DNA of 64,000 nucleotides, taken from Umbribacter vaginalis (GTDB taxonomy: Bacteria; Actinomycetota; Coriobacteriia; Coriobacteriales; Eggerthellaceae). The first letter of the stretch is position 1; every line of letters starts with the position of its first letter. The notes under the pieces were generated by a model. It was not told the origin of the DNA, made no database searches, and saw only the letters and a program-made list of their open reading frames with translations. Location: positions 35,390 through 99,389 of the forward strand of contig KQ959688.1 in NCBI GenBank assembly GCA_001552935.1, given 5' to 3'. Positions 47,214 to 56,372 of this stretch are shown here, one piece after another. The position numbers were made by a program, and so were the translations under genes.

Positions 47214-47318
47214 CATAAATCCATCGAGGATGAATTTTATTCGCACATGTTTGAAAACGCAAGTATTATTTTCTGAGTATTATTAAAAGCACTTAAAACG
47301 GTTCGCAATACAGTCCTG

Positions 47319-49253
47319 TTACAATGGCGGAGCTTTTATCCATGTGAGCATGCCGCAATATCTGTCTCCTTTCTTTGTTAGTGTCATAAATGCTGACAGT
47401 GCGGTATTCGTGTCTATGCGATAACTATGTGTTGTATCGTTGTCATATGTGCTGGTAACACCCTCATAATCGCCGATCATACAGGCACCAAACGCTGCAA
47501 GCGAGGAAAATGGTACTTTACATTCCAAATATACATATGCCTTTTCGCAGGGAAAACTATGTACTTCTTTGAGGTTTTCTGCGTCAATCACATGGCCATC
47601 AGATGCTCTGATTGTGAGTGCACAATTTTCTAAAGCATTACACCAACTTCCAAGGTGAGGCTGATATTTAAATCCTGCGCGTGTAAGAGCTGCGTATATA
47701 GTGGCTTGTTGCACACGTGCAAAACTTGCCAGACGAAGTATTTCCTGTTCGTTAAACTGTAACGTGTCATCATTGGCATTCGTACGAAGGGTGTTTGCCC
47801 TTTGGTGTCTCGTGGTTTGTGTAGGTGCTCCGTTGCTGTTATGGGCACTTCCTTGCGATAGTCCATAGCCGTTCCCGTTTATGCTGCTTATGCTGTTTGC
47901 GGAGTTGTTTTCGCTCGTGTTGTTTGCAGCGCTTGCGCTAGCAGAGCCTTTGTTTGCATCAAGAATAGCTTTCGCGTTGCTTTCCGCGGCTGTTCTATCT
48001 GGGGAGTGCGTTTTGTCGGAATTGGTACGGTTTAAGCTGGGAGTGTTTCCAGTTTTGCTTCGATCGTGCGCATTGTGGGCACTGCTTGTATGCTGCGGAT
48101 CATGTAATCGGTCAAGCGCGTAGGCACGCACAAACGAAAACGGCTGCTGTTCAAGAATATAAGGGCTGCATACCGTAAGGATAGTAAGTGCAAGTGTGCT
48201 CTGAATCAGAAAGCATGCGCTGGTAAGCACTTTGATTTGTGGTGTCAATGGTATTTTGGTACGCCATAATTTGTACAAGCCAAGCGGCCAACACAGCGCA
48301 ATCGCAACTACTATCGTTTGCAGTTCGCGTAAAGAGGAATGAATGGTTGAGTTAGGAGTGTGTGTACTTGTATGCCCTGGTGGTGTGTTTTTCAATAATA
48401 CATGTATCCAACGAGTGAGTTTATTGCCAGTATTCGTTTCGAAGTCAGGCGGCGTACTGCTTACGTCATTATCATTGTTATACTGAAGAGATTTTGTACT
48501 TATATCAGCAGATAGACTACTGGTTGCAGCGGATGATGTGGGCTCGTATAGTGCATCGAGTGCCTGTTTTAAGGAGAGCGCATGAGTGTGATGATGAGCT
48601 TGTGTGATGTAGGTGTCGTTTTCTGGTGGCGCTGACACGTGTGTCGTTATCGTAGGGCTTGATGAAACAGGTACTGTTGACGATAGAGATGGGTTAAATC
48701 CTGCTGATGGTAGCGATGTTGACGTTTGCGCTGGTAATGATGTGGTTGACTGCACGAGAGATGGTGAAGCACACGCTGGTGGTGTTGGTGATGTTACGGG
48801 TTGTAGCGCAGTGACTGGTGATACATTATGCGCGTGTGATGGTGTGCTTTCAAAAGGAGACGTGTGGTGCATAATCGGTGTTTCGCAAAGAGAAGCGTTC
48901 GATTCAACTGGACGTTTGAGCGAAGTGGCATCATCAGGCGTATTCGATGTTATTCCCTGCTCAAAACTCCTGTATAGACAAGGTGTCATTGAAGCATAAT
49001 CTCGAAGCGAGGTGTCATATATAATAGGCGGATTTAATTGTAATTCCTGTTCAGAAGTCTTATCGGCATATAAGTTGCCTGAAGGTGATGTCGGCTTAAC
49101 AGCGCTTTGTGCGCTCGGTGTATCTGATACTAACGATTGATGCGTAGCTTTTTCGGGAATAGGCATACAGGAAGTGTTGCTCATTCGCTGTCCGCAGCTT
49201 GGGCAAAATAAGCGTTCATTGGAATATGTGGTGTTGCAGTTCGAGCAATACAT
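47319..49253 (-). CDS. Zinc-ribbon membrane protein with long Ser/Thr-rich linker
   Basis: A 644-residue protein with no recognised family as a whole. The start is a zinc ribbon: Cys3, Cys6, Cys17, Cys20 in MYCSNCNTTYSNERLFCPSC. About 280 residues of Ser/Thr/Pro/His/Asn-rich low complexity follow. Two membrane segments lie near residues 325-385, the first reading VVAIALCWPLGLYKLWRT. Another Ser/Asn/Ala-rich linker leads to a folded C-terminal domain with Cys pairs (LGSWCNALENCAL, FGACMIGDYEG) that probably lies outside. The start is ATG 49253 with AAGAAAGGG upstream; a longer frame to 49337 lacks a site. A short zinc ribbon plus two-segment hairpin is a common actinobacterial design of unknown role. 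Confidence 0.75.
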   Translation of the reverse strand: MYCSNCNTTYSNERLFCPSCGQRMSNTSCMPIPEKATHQSLVSDTPSAQSAVKPTSPSGNLYADKTSEQELQLNPPIIYDTSLRDYASMTPCLYRSFEQGITSNTPDDATSLKRPVESNASLCETPIMHHTSPFESTPSHAHNVSPVTALQPVTSPTPPACASPSLVQSTTSLPAQTSTSLPSAGFNPSLSSTVPVSSSPTITTHVSAPPENDTYITQAHHHTHALSLKQALDALYEPTSSAATSSLSADISTKSLQYNNDNDVSSTPPDFETNTGNKLTRWIHVLLKNTPPGHTSTHTPNSTIHSSLRELQTIVVAIALCWPLGLYKLWRTKIPLTPQIKVLTSACFLIQSTLALTILTVCSPYILEQQPFSFVRAYALDRLHDPQHTSSAHNAHDRSKTGNTPSLNRTNSDKTHSPDRTAAESNAKAILDANKGSASASAANNTSENNSANSISSINGNGYGLSQGSAHNSNGAPTQTTRHQRANTLRTNANDDTLQFNEQEILRLASFARVQQATIYAALTRAGFKYQPHLGSWCNALENCALTIRASDGHVIDAENLKEVHSFPCEKAYVYLECKVPFSSLAAFGACMIGDYEGVTSTYDNDTTHSYRIDTNTALSAFMTLTKKGDRYCGMLTWIKAPPL

Positions 49254-49508
49254 AACAATCCCTTTCTTGGAGATGTATGTATCGTATGGAACAAAATACG
49301 CCAAAAACACGCCAATAACACGCGAATAATACGCCATAAGGAAAATTTATGTATGATGAGAAATGCAGACTTTGAATTTTATATTTAATTGTGTACAATA
49401 TGCAAGTAATACAATAATATAGTTTGATTCATGCACTCCATCCCCATTTTACGCAATACAACTGGAGTAGCTGAGGTGAATGCATGGGCGGCAAAAGGGG
49501 ACGGTATT

Positions 49509-50027
49509 ATGTCTGAAGAACCTACATTTGAACACACGCAATTGTTCGATCATGAGCTTTCACCTGAAGAAACTGTGCAATTACGCAATCAGCTCTGTTT
49601 TCCGTTATATGCAGCTGCTAAAGAAGTAGTACGACGTTATGGGCCTATTTTGGACGACTTGCAGCTTACGTATACGCAATACATTACCATGATGGTATTG
49701 TGGGAAAAAAAGACCGTTTCAGTAAGTGAACTGGGTAATGAGTTGTATCTTGATTCTGGTACGCTGACGCCGTTGTTAAAGAAAATGGAAGCAAAAAATC
49801 TTGTTAAGCGAACCCGCAGCGCAAAAGATGAGCGTCGCGTAGATGTAAGCATTACGCCTGATGGCATGGCACTGCGTGAACGTGCGTTTTGTGTTCCCGT
49901 GAAAATGGGGTCGTGTATGCATTTAAGCGATGCCGAAATGGCACAACTAGCGTACTTGCTGGATAAACTTATTCGTAACGTGCGTAAATCGCAGACTGAT
50001 AGCAGCTGTTCAGGTGTTTCTGCTTAA
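49509..50027 (+). CDS. MarR-family regulator, OhrR-like
   Basis: A 172-residue winged-helix regulator. The segment NQLCFPLYAAAKEVVRRYGP has the OhrR-type reactive cysteine (Cys30), and LTYTQYITMMVLWE, ELYLDSGTLTPLLKKMEA and RSAKDERRVDVSIT match the OhrR subgroup closely. OhrR proteins release DNA when the Cys is oxidised by organic peroxides. The usual target, an ohr peroxidase gene, is not in the window; the gene stands alone. ATG 49509 follows AAAAGGGGACGG. The longer frame from 49431 is less likely. Confidence 0.88.
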   Translation: MSEEPTFEHTQLFDHELSPEETVQLRNQLCFPLYAAAKEVVRRYGPILDDLQLTYTQYITMMVLWEKKTVSVSELGNELYLDSGTLTPLLKKMEAKNLVKRTRSAKDERRVDVSITPDGMALRERAFCVPVKMGSCMHLSDAEMAQLAYLLDKLIRNVRKSQTDSSCSGVSA

Positions 50028-50258
50028 GTATCTGTACACGTTGATTCACACGTGGGTTCATATGGATGCACGTTGCTTTGCGTGCTGATTCATGTGGGTG
50101 TTTATAACAACCTTACGCGAATAACGAGTCGACACCTTAAGCAAACATGATTATTATCACACCAGTTCATTACAGAAACTGATATATCCTACGCAGTAAT
50201 CGTATTAGAATCGCATTAGTGTTGTGTGATTGCGACATAAAAACGCAAGGAGTGTTTC

Positions 50259-51887
50259 GTGAAACATATTGCGGTAATTGGAGGCGGAGCGGCTGGCTTA
50301 TGTGCAGCTATCAGTGCTGCATTTCAGGCGCGTGCGTGTAACATACCTGTTCAAATACATGTTTTTGAAGCTCACGCCAAACTAGGGCATAGTATTTTAG
50401 CAACAGGGAACGGACGTTGCAATATTTCGCATGAGGCATTTTTGTCGTCTGATGAACAGCAAGCTTTGCATGCGTGTACAGGAGCTGCTCCGTGGGATCT
50501 TGGCTCGTGCATGTCATCGATGGGCGCAAATAATATCTGTGAACAGGAAAAATACACAGAACAAGCGACACAAGCACTACCGTACCTTCAAGAATCACAG
50601 CTTGCACAGCATCCACACAACGCATGTGCTACGCAAACCATACACGATGTGCAGGGCGCATCAATTACATGCGGTGTACGTGATCAACACACTGCGTACA
50701 ACCCACAAGCTGCGCACAACCCACAAGCTGCACACAATTCGCAGGCTGCGTACACATCTGTTCTTTCAGGATTCCCTTGTGATAGCAACAATCCATTGCA
50801 TCATTTTCATAATAGTGCTTTCGTAAAAACAGCACTTGAGCGCTTGCAACAAGCGGCATTGCATGGTGAAATTGCCTGTATTCCGCATGCGCATGCGAAC
50901 TCATATGATGCTGCACTATCATTTTTCTCGCATCTTGGACTGGTGTTTCGCTGTGATGATCAAGGTTGGTTGTTTCCGTATAGCAATACTGCAAAAACAG
51001 TACGTGAACTGCTTATTGAGACAGCACAGCGCTTGGGCATCGTTATGCACGCGTCAACGGAAGTGAGTGAGCTTGTGGCGTCGAGCTCTGTACTATCAGA
51101 CGCTACATCATTTACTATTACCACGTCAGAGGGAAAAAAGTATCCCGCTGATGCCGTTATTGCAGCGTGGGGAGGAAAGCACAGCCACACATCGCTTGCT
51201 CTGCTTGGTCACAGCGTTAAAACAGTGCCCTGCGTTCCTGTTCTTGGCTCGCTTATCTGCACGTATCCCAATCTTAAAAAGCTTGACACCATACGTTTAC
51301 GCGCACAGGTGCACATTGTGCGCACACAGAACAATACCTCGCGCATTATAGCTTCTGAACAGGGAGAAGTACTGTTTCGTTCCTATGGCGTATCGGGTAT
51401 CGCGGTGTTTAACGTGTCGAGGTTTGTGCATGCGGGCGACGTTGTAAGTATTAATGCGCTGAACATGCCAATCTCTGAGGCAACAGAATTTCTTAAACAT
51501 AAGCTTGAACAGGTAAAAATCCTTAACACAAAAGCCTGTTGGAACGATGTGTTGTATGGCATGTTTCCTGCTGCTTTTGTGGATGTGCTCTGTGCTCAGG
51601 AAATTTCCAACAATGCGTCACCTGCGTGTGTGGCGCGTGCCTTGTGTGATATGCGGCTGCCTATCGAAAGTGTTAAAGCAGATCAGTGCCTTGTTATGCG
51701 CGGTGGAATTGCCATAAACGAGGTCGATGCGCAAACGTTGCGCGTGTCGAACAGCTCTGCTTTGTATGCGGTGGGCGAAGCACTTGATGTTGATGCAAGT
51801 TGTGGTGGTTTTAATTTACATTGGGCTTGGTCAAGTGGTATATTAGCAGGTGCTTGCGCAGTAAATACGTGGCGCGATGCTTCGTAA
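50259..51887 (+). CDS. HI0933/BaiN-type FAD-dependent oxidoreductase with a repetitive insert
   Basis: A 542-residue flavoprotein. The dinucleotide motif IAVIGGGAAGLCAAI and ATGNGRCNISH are at the N-terminus; the closing GEALDVDASCGGFNLHWAWS is typical of the HI0933 (BaiN-like) family, whose activities are mostly unknown. Relatives are about 400 residues. The extra length lies between residues 62 and 183, in a stretch without family similarity that includes three 18-bp repeats coding for AYNPQAAHNPQAAHNSQAAY. The rest of the fold is intact. ATG is replaced by GTG at 50259 after AAGGAGTGTTTC. The next gene follows after 11 bases. Confidence 0.87.
   Translation: MKHIAVIGGGAAGLCAAISAAFQARACNIPVQIHVFEAHAKLGHSILATGNGRCNISHEAFLSSDEQQALHACTGAAPWDLGSCMSSMGANNICEQEKYTEQATQALPYLQESQLAQHPHNACATQTIHDVQGASITCGVRDQHTAYNPQAAHNPQAAHNSQAAYTSVLSGFPCDSNNPLHHFHNSAFVKTALERLQQAALHGEIACIPHAHANSYDAALSFFSHLGLVFRCDDQGWLFPYSNTAKTVRELLIETAQRLGIVMHASTEVSELVASSSVLSDATSFTITTSEGKKYPADAVIAAWGGKHSHTSLALLGHSVKTVPCVPVLGSLICTYPNLKKLDTIRLRAQVHIVRTQNNTSRIIASEQGEVLFRSYGVSGIAVFNVSRFVHAGDVVSINALNMPISEATEFLKHKLEQVKILNTKACWNDVLYGMFPAAFVDVLCAQEISNNASPACVARALCDMRLPIESVKADQCLVMRGGIAINEVDAQTLRVSNSSALYAVGEALDVDASCGGFNLHWAWSSGILAGACAVNTWRDAS
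50694..50747 (+). repeat. In-frame 18-bp tandem repeat in the HI0933-type gene
   Basis: Three adjacent units: GCGTACAACCCACAAGCT, GCGCACAACCCACAAGCT and GCACACAATTCGCAGGCT, coding A-Y/H-N-P/S-Q-A. A fourth partial copy follows. Confidence 0.9.
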
Positions 51888-51898
51888 GGAACAAACAT

Positions 51899-54727
51899 AT
51901 GATAGAACTTGTTCAACTTCGTTTAACACCTGCTCAATGTGGGTATGTTCCACATCAGAATACATCGTGCTGCGATGCATCCACAACAGCTTGCAGCAGT
52001 GCATCCAAGGAACAGCGCTGCGATGCGTCTAAAACTTCTTACGACTGTTCGCGTGGATTATCGCAAAGCCATACTCACGAGAGATCAGGCTCTGTAGGAT
52101 ATTCTACAGCCTCAACGGGGAGTGTGTCTCCTTTTAAGCCTGTTGAGTTTCCTAAGCTTACAAGCGCTGTTGCGCGTGCATTAAACATTTCTGAATCGTT
52201 GCTGAATCATGTTCGTATAACACGATGCAGCATTGATGCGCGTAAGAAATCAACACCTCAATTTGTGTTTTCGTGCGTGCTTGCACTTCCTGCCGATATT
52301 GAAGAAAAATTGCTTTCTCAAAAGCGGTTTCATCACAATGTTACGGTGCGTGAGTATAATCCTGTTCTGCCGCTGTGCATTCATGAGCGTTATTCGATGC
52401 ATGCAGGCTTGCTTTATGCCACATCTGAACAGTACAAACAGTCAGCACATCAACACACCTACCACGCTGACCAGAATGAACAGCTACTAACTCATCACGA
52501 ACAGCCGCCAACCCAGCACGAACAACTTTCAAACCAGCTTGAACAGCCGCCAACCCAGCTTGAACAGCCTTCCAACCAGCATTCTGATAAACATATTCGG
52601 ATCGCCGACCGCAAACGCATTGTGGTGGTAGGCCTTGGACCTGCTGGTTTGTTTGCTGCACTCTACCTTGCGCAGGCAGGCTTGCAGCCTTTGGTGCTTG
52701 AGCGCGGTGCTGGTATCGACGAGCGCGTGCGTATTGTACAAGCGTTTCGCAACGGCGCTGTTTTAAATGAGCTTACTAATATTCAGTTTGGTGCTGGTGG
52801 TGCTGGTACGTTCTCCGATGGAAAGCTATCTACAGGCACGAAAAGCCCGTTCATCAAGCATGTATTGCGATGGCTTGTGAACGCTGGTGCACCCGAGGAA
52901 ATTTTGTGGCGCGCAAAGCCGCATATTGGCACCGATTTGTTGGTGCACGTAGTCAAAAACCTTACGCGCATGCTTGAAAATTGGGGAGCTGACGTGCGTT
53001 TTAATACGCAGCTTGTAGAGTGGAGTTTAAGCGATAACCGCATCGATACTGCTACGTTTATGGACGTTCACACCAAGCAGCTTACGACATGCAAAACTGA
53101 AGCATGTATTTTTGCGCCGGGCAATTCGGCACGTGATACCTTTGAAATGGCGTTTCGTTCGGGCATCTCGATGCAAGCAAAGCCGCTTGCAGTGGGTGTG
53201 CGCATCGAGCATCCTCAGCAGCTTATCAATAATGCCCAGTTTACGACCGCACATTCACATGATTTTGGTGCAGCTGATTATAAATTGGCGTGTGCGTGTT
53301 CGCAGGGTCGCAACGTGTATACCTTTTGTATGTGTCCTGGTGGAGAAGTGGTATGTGCGTCAAGCGAAGCGAATCATCTGGCGGTGAACGGCATGAGTGA
53401 ATTTGCACGTGATACTCCATTTGCAAATAGCGCATTGCTGGTGAATGTTCGTCCACGTGATTTTGCTGATGGTCTAGCCAATTCTGATGAGTGTGTTCAT
53501 CCACTTGCAGGTGTGGCGTTTCAGCGCGCCCTTGAGAAAAAAGCCTTTGATTGTGCACTTCAAGCGGGCGGCACGCCGTATCAAGCGCCTGCGCAAACCG
53601 TGGGCGATTTTCTTGATAATTGCGTCAAGCACACGCATTTAACCACGTCATACGCACGCGGTGTGGTGGCGTGCAATATGCGAGACGTGCTCCCCACTTT
53701 TGTGAGTGACGCGTTGGAGGAAGGTCTGACGCGCCTTGCACAGCGGTTTTCACCTTTTGCGGATCGTGATGCTGTGCTCATTGCGCCAGAAACGCGGTCA
53801 TCGAGCCCTATTCATATTGACCGTAGTACTTTTTATCAGGCATATTATAAGCATTCGAGCGTTTCAACAGGTATTTATCCTTGTGGGGAAGGCGCGGGTT
53901 ATGCAGGTGGCATTATGAGCGCTGCAGTGGACGGCTTGCGCGTAGCTCAGCAGCTTGCTGATACGTATTACCACATCGCGCCTGCAATCGATCCTCAGAC
54001 ATCATCTGTTACACCTGCAATCAATCCTCAAGCGTCATTCGCTGCGCCTGCAGTTAATACTCCAGCATCACCAGATGCGCCGCATTCCACGGCACATCAC
54101 GAAAGCGATGCACTTCAACACTGTTCCACCTGGGTACAGGGCATAGATGTCCTGCGTGCAGGTAAGCCAGCTATTTTCCCTACCGATACCGTTTGTGGCC
54201 TGGGCGTTTCTGTATTGCACGCCTCTTCACCTTCTATTTTATATACGTTAAAACACCGTCCTGCTACTAAACCTATCGCGTGGCTGGTGGGTTCATATAC
54301 CGATGTATATCGTTACGGAACATGTTTACCTCCGTGGATTGACGCCGTTATTAAGACGTTTTGGCCTGGGGCGCTTACGCTTATCGTGAAAGCATCTCCG
54401 CAGGTGCCGCGTGCGTACGTGTCGCCACAGGGAAGCATAGCGCTTCGTATGCCTGCTTCATTTGACGTGCTTGATCTTATCCATGAACTGGGAAGTCCGT
54501 TGTGCACAACCTCGGCAAATATGTCGAGTGAACATGATGTTGCCAGCTTGGCTGACATCGATGAGCATTTACGACATAATGTGTCTGCTATAATGGGGAC
54601 ATCTGCACTGCACGGATCAGGGCTTGCATCAAGTGTCATTGATTGTACACAGTCGCAGTTACGTTGTTTGCGTGAAGGCAGTATTTCGCTGGCAGATATT
54701 CAGCGGATTATCGATGCCGAGCAGTGA
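51899..54727 (+). CDS. Fusion of a COG2509-type FAD dehydrogenase with a Sua5/YrdC-type domain
   Basis: A 942-residue protein in one uninterrupted frame. Residues about 1-185 hold the small N-terminal domain (LTSAVARALNISESLLNHVR, then RCSIDARK) of the family. Five 21-bp repeats encode a linker of EQPPTQH heptads near residues 194-228. The FAD domain follows: VVVGLGPAGLFAALYLAQAG, FGAGGAGTFSDGKLSTGTKS, PCGEGAGYAGGIMSAAVDGL. Another linker (three 33-bp repeats, PAINPQASFAA type) leads to a C-terminal Sua5/YciO/YrdC domain: FPTDTVCGLGVSV, LKHRPATKPIAWLVG, FWPGALTLIVKA, SIALRMPASFD, CTTSANMSSE. That domain in TsaC makes threonylcarbamoyl-AMP for tRNA t6A. The fusion is unusual. ATG 51899 follows GTAAGGA. 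Confidence 0.88.
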   Translation: MIELVQLRLTPAQCGYVPHQNTSCCDASTTACSSASKEQRCDASKTSYDCSRGLSQSHTHERSGSVGYSTASTGSVSPFKPVEFPKLTSAVARALNISESLLNHVRITRCSIDARKKSTPQFVFSCVLALPADIEEKLLSQKRFHHNVTVREYNPVLPLCIHERYSMHAGLLYATSEQYKQSAHQHTYHADQNEQLLTHHEQPPTQHEQLSNQLEQPPTQLEQPSNQHSDKHIRIADRKRIVVVGLGPAGLFAALYLAQAGLQPLVLERGAGIDERVRIVQAFRNGAVLNELTNIQFGAGGAGTFSDGKLSTGTKSPFIKHVLRWLVNAGAPEEILWRAKPHIGTDLLVHVVKNLTRMLENWGADVRFNTQLVEWSLSDNRIDTATFMDVHTKQLTTCKTEACIFAPGNSARDTFEMAFRSGISMQAKPLAVGVRIEHPQQLINNAQFTTAHSHDFGAADYKLACACSQGRNVYTFCMCPGGEVVCASSEANHLAVNGMSEFARDTPFANSALLVNVRPRDFADGLANSDECVHPLAGVAFQRALEKKAFDCALQAGGTPYQAPAQTVGDFLDNCVKHTHLTTSYARGVVACNMRDVLPTFVSDALEEGLTRLAQRFSPFADRDAVLIAPETRSSSPIHIDRSTFYQAYYKHSSVSTGIYPCGEGAGYAGGIMSAAVDGLRVAQQLADTYYHIAPAIDPQTSSVTPAINPQASFAAPAVNTPASPDAPHSTAHHESDALQHCSTWVQGIDVLRAGKPAIFPTDTVCGLGVSVLHASSPSILYTLKHRPATKPIAWLVGSYTDVYRYGTCLPPWIDAVIKTFWPGALTLIVKASPQVPRAYVSPQGSIALRMPASFDVLDLIHELGSPLCTTSANMSSEHDVASLADIDEHLRHNVSAIMGTSALHGSGLASSVIDCTQSQLRCLREGSISLADIQRIIDAEQ
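52478..52582 (+). repeat. In-frame 21-bp tandem repeat (5 copies) in the FAD-Sua5 fusion gene
   Basis: Five adjacent 21-bp units beginning GAACAG/GAACAA encode EQLLTHH, EQPPTQH, EQLSNQL, EQPPTQL and EQPSNQH. They join the N-terminal domain to the FAD domain. Confidence 0.92.
53981..54079 (+). repeat. In-frame 33-bp tandem repeat (3 copies) in the FAD-Sua5 fusion gene
   Basis: Three 33-bp units starting CCTGCAATC/CCTGCAGTT encode PAIDPQTSSVT, PAINPQASFAA and PAVNTPASPDA. They form the linker just before the Sua5/YrdC domain. Confidence 0.9.
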
Positions 54728-54737
54728 TGTGCACCCG

Positions 54738-54984
54738 GTAACGTTACGTGAAGTGAACGGTGAGAATGCAATTTTATGTAGCGCGAACAGCGATGATGCA
54801 ATTTCGCGTAGCGTGAACGGTGAGATTGTAATTACACGGAGAACTACCTGCGCCAATGCAACACTACGTTGCATCCAGCTGCGCCAGTGTAACGCCACGT
54901 TGCATTACCGGCGACAATGCAACATTACTTGGCACCAGATGACACAATGCAACACCACCTGCCACCAGGTATTACACTACAACA
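54738..54984 (+). repeat. Degenerate 30-bp repeat array between the fusion gene and the hydrolase gene
   Basis: Units at 54753-54782, 54783-54812 and 54813-54842 align well (GTGAACGGTGAGAATGCAAT, GCGAACAGCGATGATGCAAT, GTGAACGGTGAGATTGTAAT); four or five more diverged units with the core AATGCAAC follow. One frame stays open through it but has no ribosome-binding site, so I treat it as spacer. Confidence 0.8.
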
Positions 54985-54994
54985 AGGAGTGCGC

Positions 54995-56371
54995 ATGAAA
55001 TCGTTATCGTTTACTATTCCATCTGCGCGGTTACCTTATCAGCTGCATTGTTTGTTGTGGGTGCCTGATGATCAGGATATTCCACTGACTCTTGCGCGTG
55101 TTCCACAGTCGTATGATGAAGAACACGAGGACGCTACCAGCGTAAACACGTCAGCGCCTGCAAGCGCCAATTATGTTCCCGCATCCAAATCCGCCATGCC
55201 CGCTCAATCCGCCGTGCCCGTACCACCTGCACTCCCTCGCGTTCGTGGCACGATACAGCTCATGCACGGCATGTGCGAGCACCTTGGACGATATTCCCAT
55301 GTAGCGCGCCAATTAACCGCGCAGGGCTATGTTGTTTTTGGCATGGATATGCCTGGTCATGGTAAAAGCGTTCCCGATAATACGGAGCTTGGACATATTC
55401 CGCTTAAAGAAGATGTTGATGGTCTTCTGGCCGATGAACATACACTCTTTACGCTTGTGAACAGCTGTTATGCATCGTCTACGCCGCATTTTTTGCTGGG
55501 GCATTCGCTAGGTAGTTTTCTGGCACGAGCATTTCTCGCGCGCTTTAAGCCTGATGTGAGTGCCGTTGCCCTTACAGGAGCAGGCCAAGTAAGTCCTGTT
55601 CTGCGCATTGTAGGAAGTGCACTTACACGTTTGCTGATAGCGCTGCACAACGAACACTATTGTTCGCGTTTCATAGATGCACTCGGAGCAGGAGCTTATG
55701 CGAAAGCGTTTCAACCCGCGCGCACGCCTTTCGACTGGTTATCGCGAAATCCGCAGGTTGTCGATGCCTATCTGCACGATCCGTTATGTGGAGCGCCTTT
55801 TAGCGTTTCATCCTATTTGGTAACAAGTCATGTGTTGCGCGCGATTGCTACTGAAACGCCGCGTATTTTTTCTAAACAGCACGATTGTCAGGCATTACAG
55901 ACGTCACAAGCCGCAGAATCACCACAGACCGCAGAATCACCACAGACCGCTGGATCGACACACGCTTTTAGCACGTCACAAACCCCACATCCACACATTC
56001 GGCGTGAAGAAACCTGTACTATTACGTCATTTACGTGCGCGTCCGCACCCTCATCTGATACCTTTGCTCACGTTGCAATTTTGTTTTGCTCAGGTATCGA
56101 CGATGTGGTTGGTAATCGTGGAAAAGGGGTTATGCAAGCTGCGAAGTCGCTGGTCAAAGCAGGATTTTCACGCGTGACGGTTCGCTTATACGATAACGCG
56201 CGCCATGAAGTGCTCAACGAAGATTGCGCGCCCGACGTTGTTAGCGCCATCGTTGCATGGTTTGACGACGCTGCACTCCACGTTCCCGCAGGTCAACCGC
56301 CTGCGCAACCAAGCAGCACGCACGAAACAATTGCGGCCCCACCATCCGTTCCCCCACGTCAGAAGGCATAA
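54995..56371 (+). CDS. Lysophospholipase/monoacylglycerol-lipase-like alpha/beta hydrolase
   Basis: A 458-residue hydrolase of the serine-aminopeptidase/lysophospholipase type (Hydrolase_4). Key parts: HGMCEHLGRYSHVARQLTAQ (oxyanion side and family signature), GMDMPGHGKS, nucleophile in LLGHSLGSFLARAF, Asp in CSGIDDVVGNRGKG and His in YDNARHEVLNE. Relatives have about 300 residues; the surplus sits in two low-complexity stretches, near residues 35-80 and about 290-345, the latter with 18-bp repeats. ATG 54995 follows AAGGAGTGCGC. glpK begins one base after the stop, so the released glycerol could be phosphorylated at once. Confidence 0.88.
   Translation: MKSLSFTIPSARLPYQLHCLLWVPDDQDIPLTLARVPQSYDEEHEDATSVNTSAPASANYVPASKSAMPAQSAVPVPPALPRVRGTIQLMHGMCEHLGRYSHVARQLTAQGYVVFGMDMPGHGKSVPDNTELGHIPLKEDVDGLLADEHTLFTLVNSCYASSTPHFLLGHSLGSFLARAFLARFKPDVSAVALTGAGQVSPVLRIVGSALTRLLIALHNEHYCSRFIDALGAGAYAKAFQPARTPFDWLSRNPQVVDAYLHDPLCGAPFSVSSYLVTSHVLRAIATETPRIFSKQHDCQALQTSQAAESPQTAESPQTAGSTHAFSTSQTPHPHIRREETCTITSFTCASAPSSDTFAHVAILFCSGIDDVVGNRGKGVMQAAKSLVKAGFSRVTVRLYDNARHEVLNEDCAPDVVSAIVAWFDDAALHVPAGQPPAQPSSTHETIAAPPSVPPRQKA
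55907..55960 (+). repeat. In-frame 18-bp tandem repeat in the hydrolase gene
   Basis: Three adjacent units CAAGCCGCAGAATCACCA, CAGACCGCAGAATCACCA and CAGACCGCTGGATCGACA, encoding QAAESP, QTAESP and QTAGST, in the insert before the last part of the hydrolase fold. Confidence 0.9.
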
Positions 56372-56372
56372 C

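Noticed and set aside
50694-50747. CRISPR-like array
   Set aside because: The repeats are tandem without spacers, 18 bp long, and in frame inside a flavoprotein gene. No cas genes are in the window.
54624-54998. A 124-residue coding frame over the 30-bp repeats
   Set aside because: It begins inside the upstream gene, has no ribosome-binding site, and its product is only the translated repeat. Treated as spacer.
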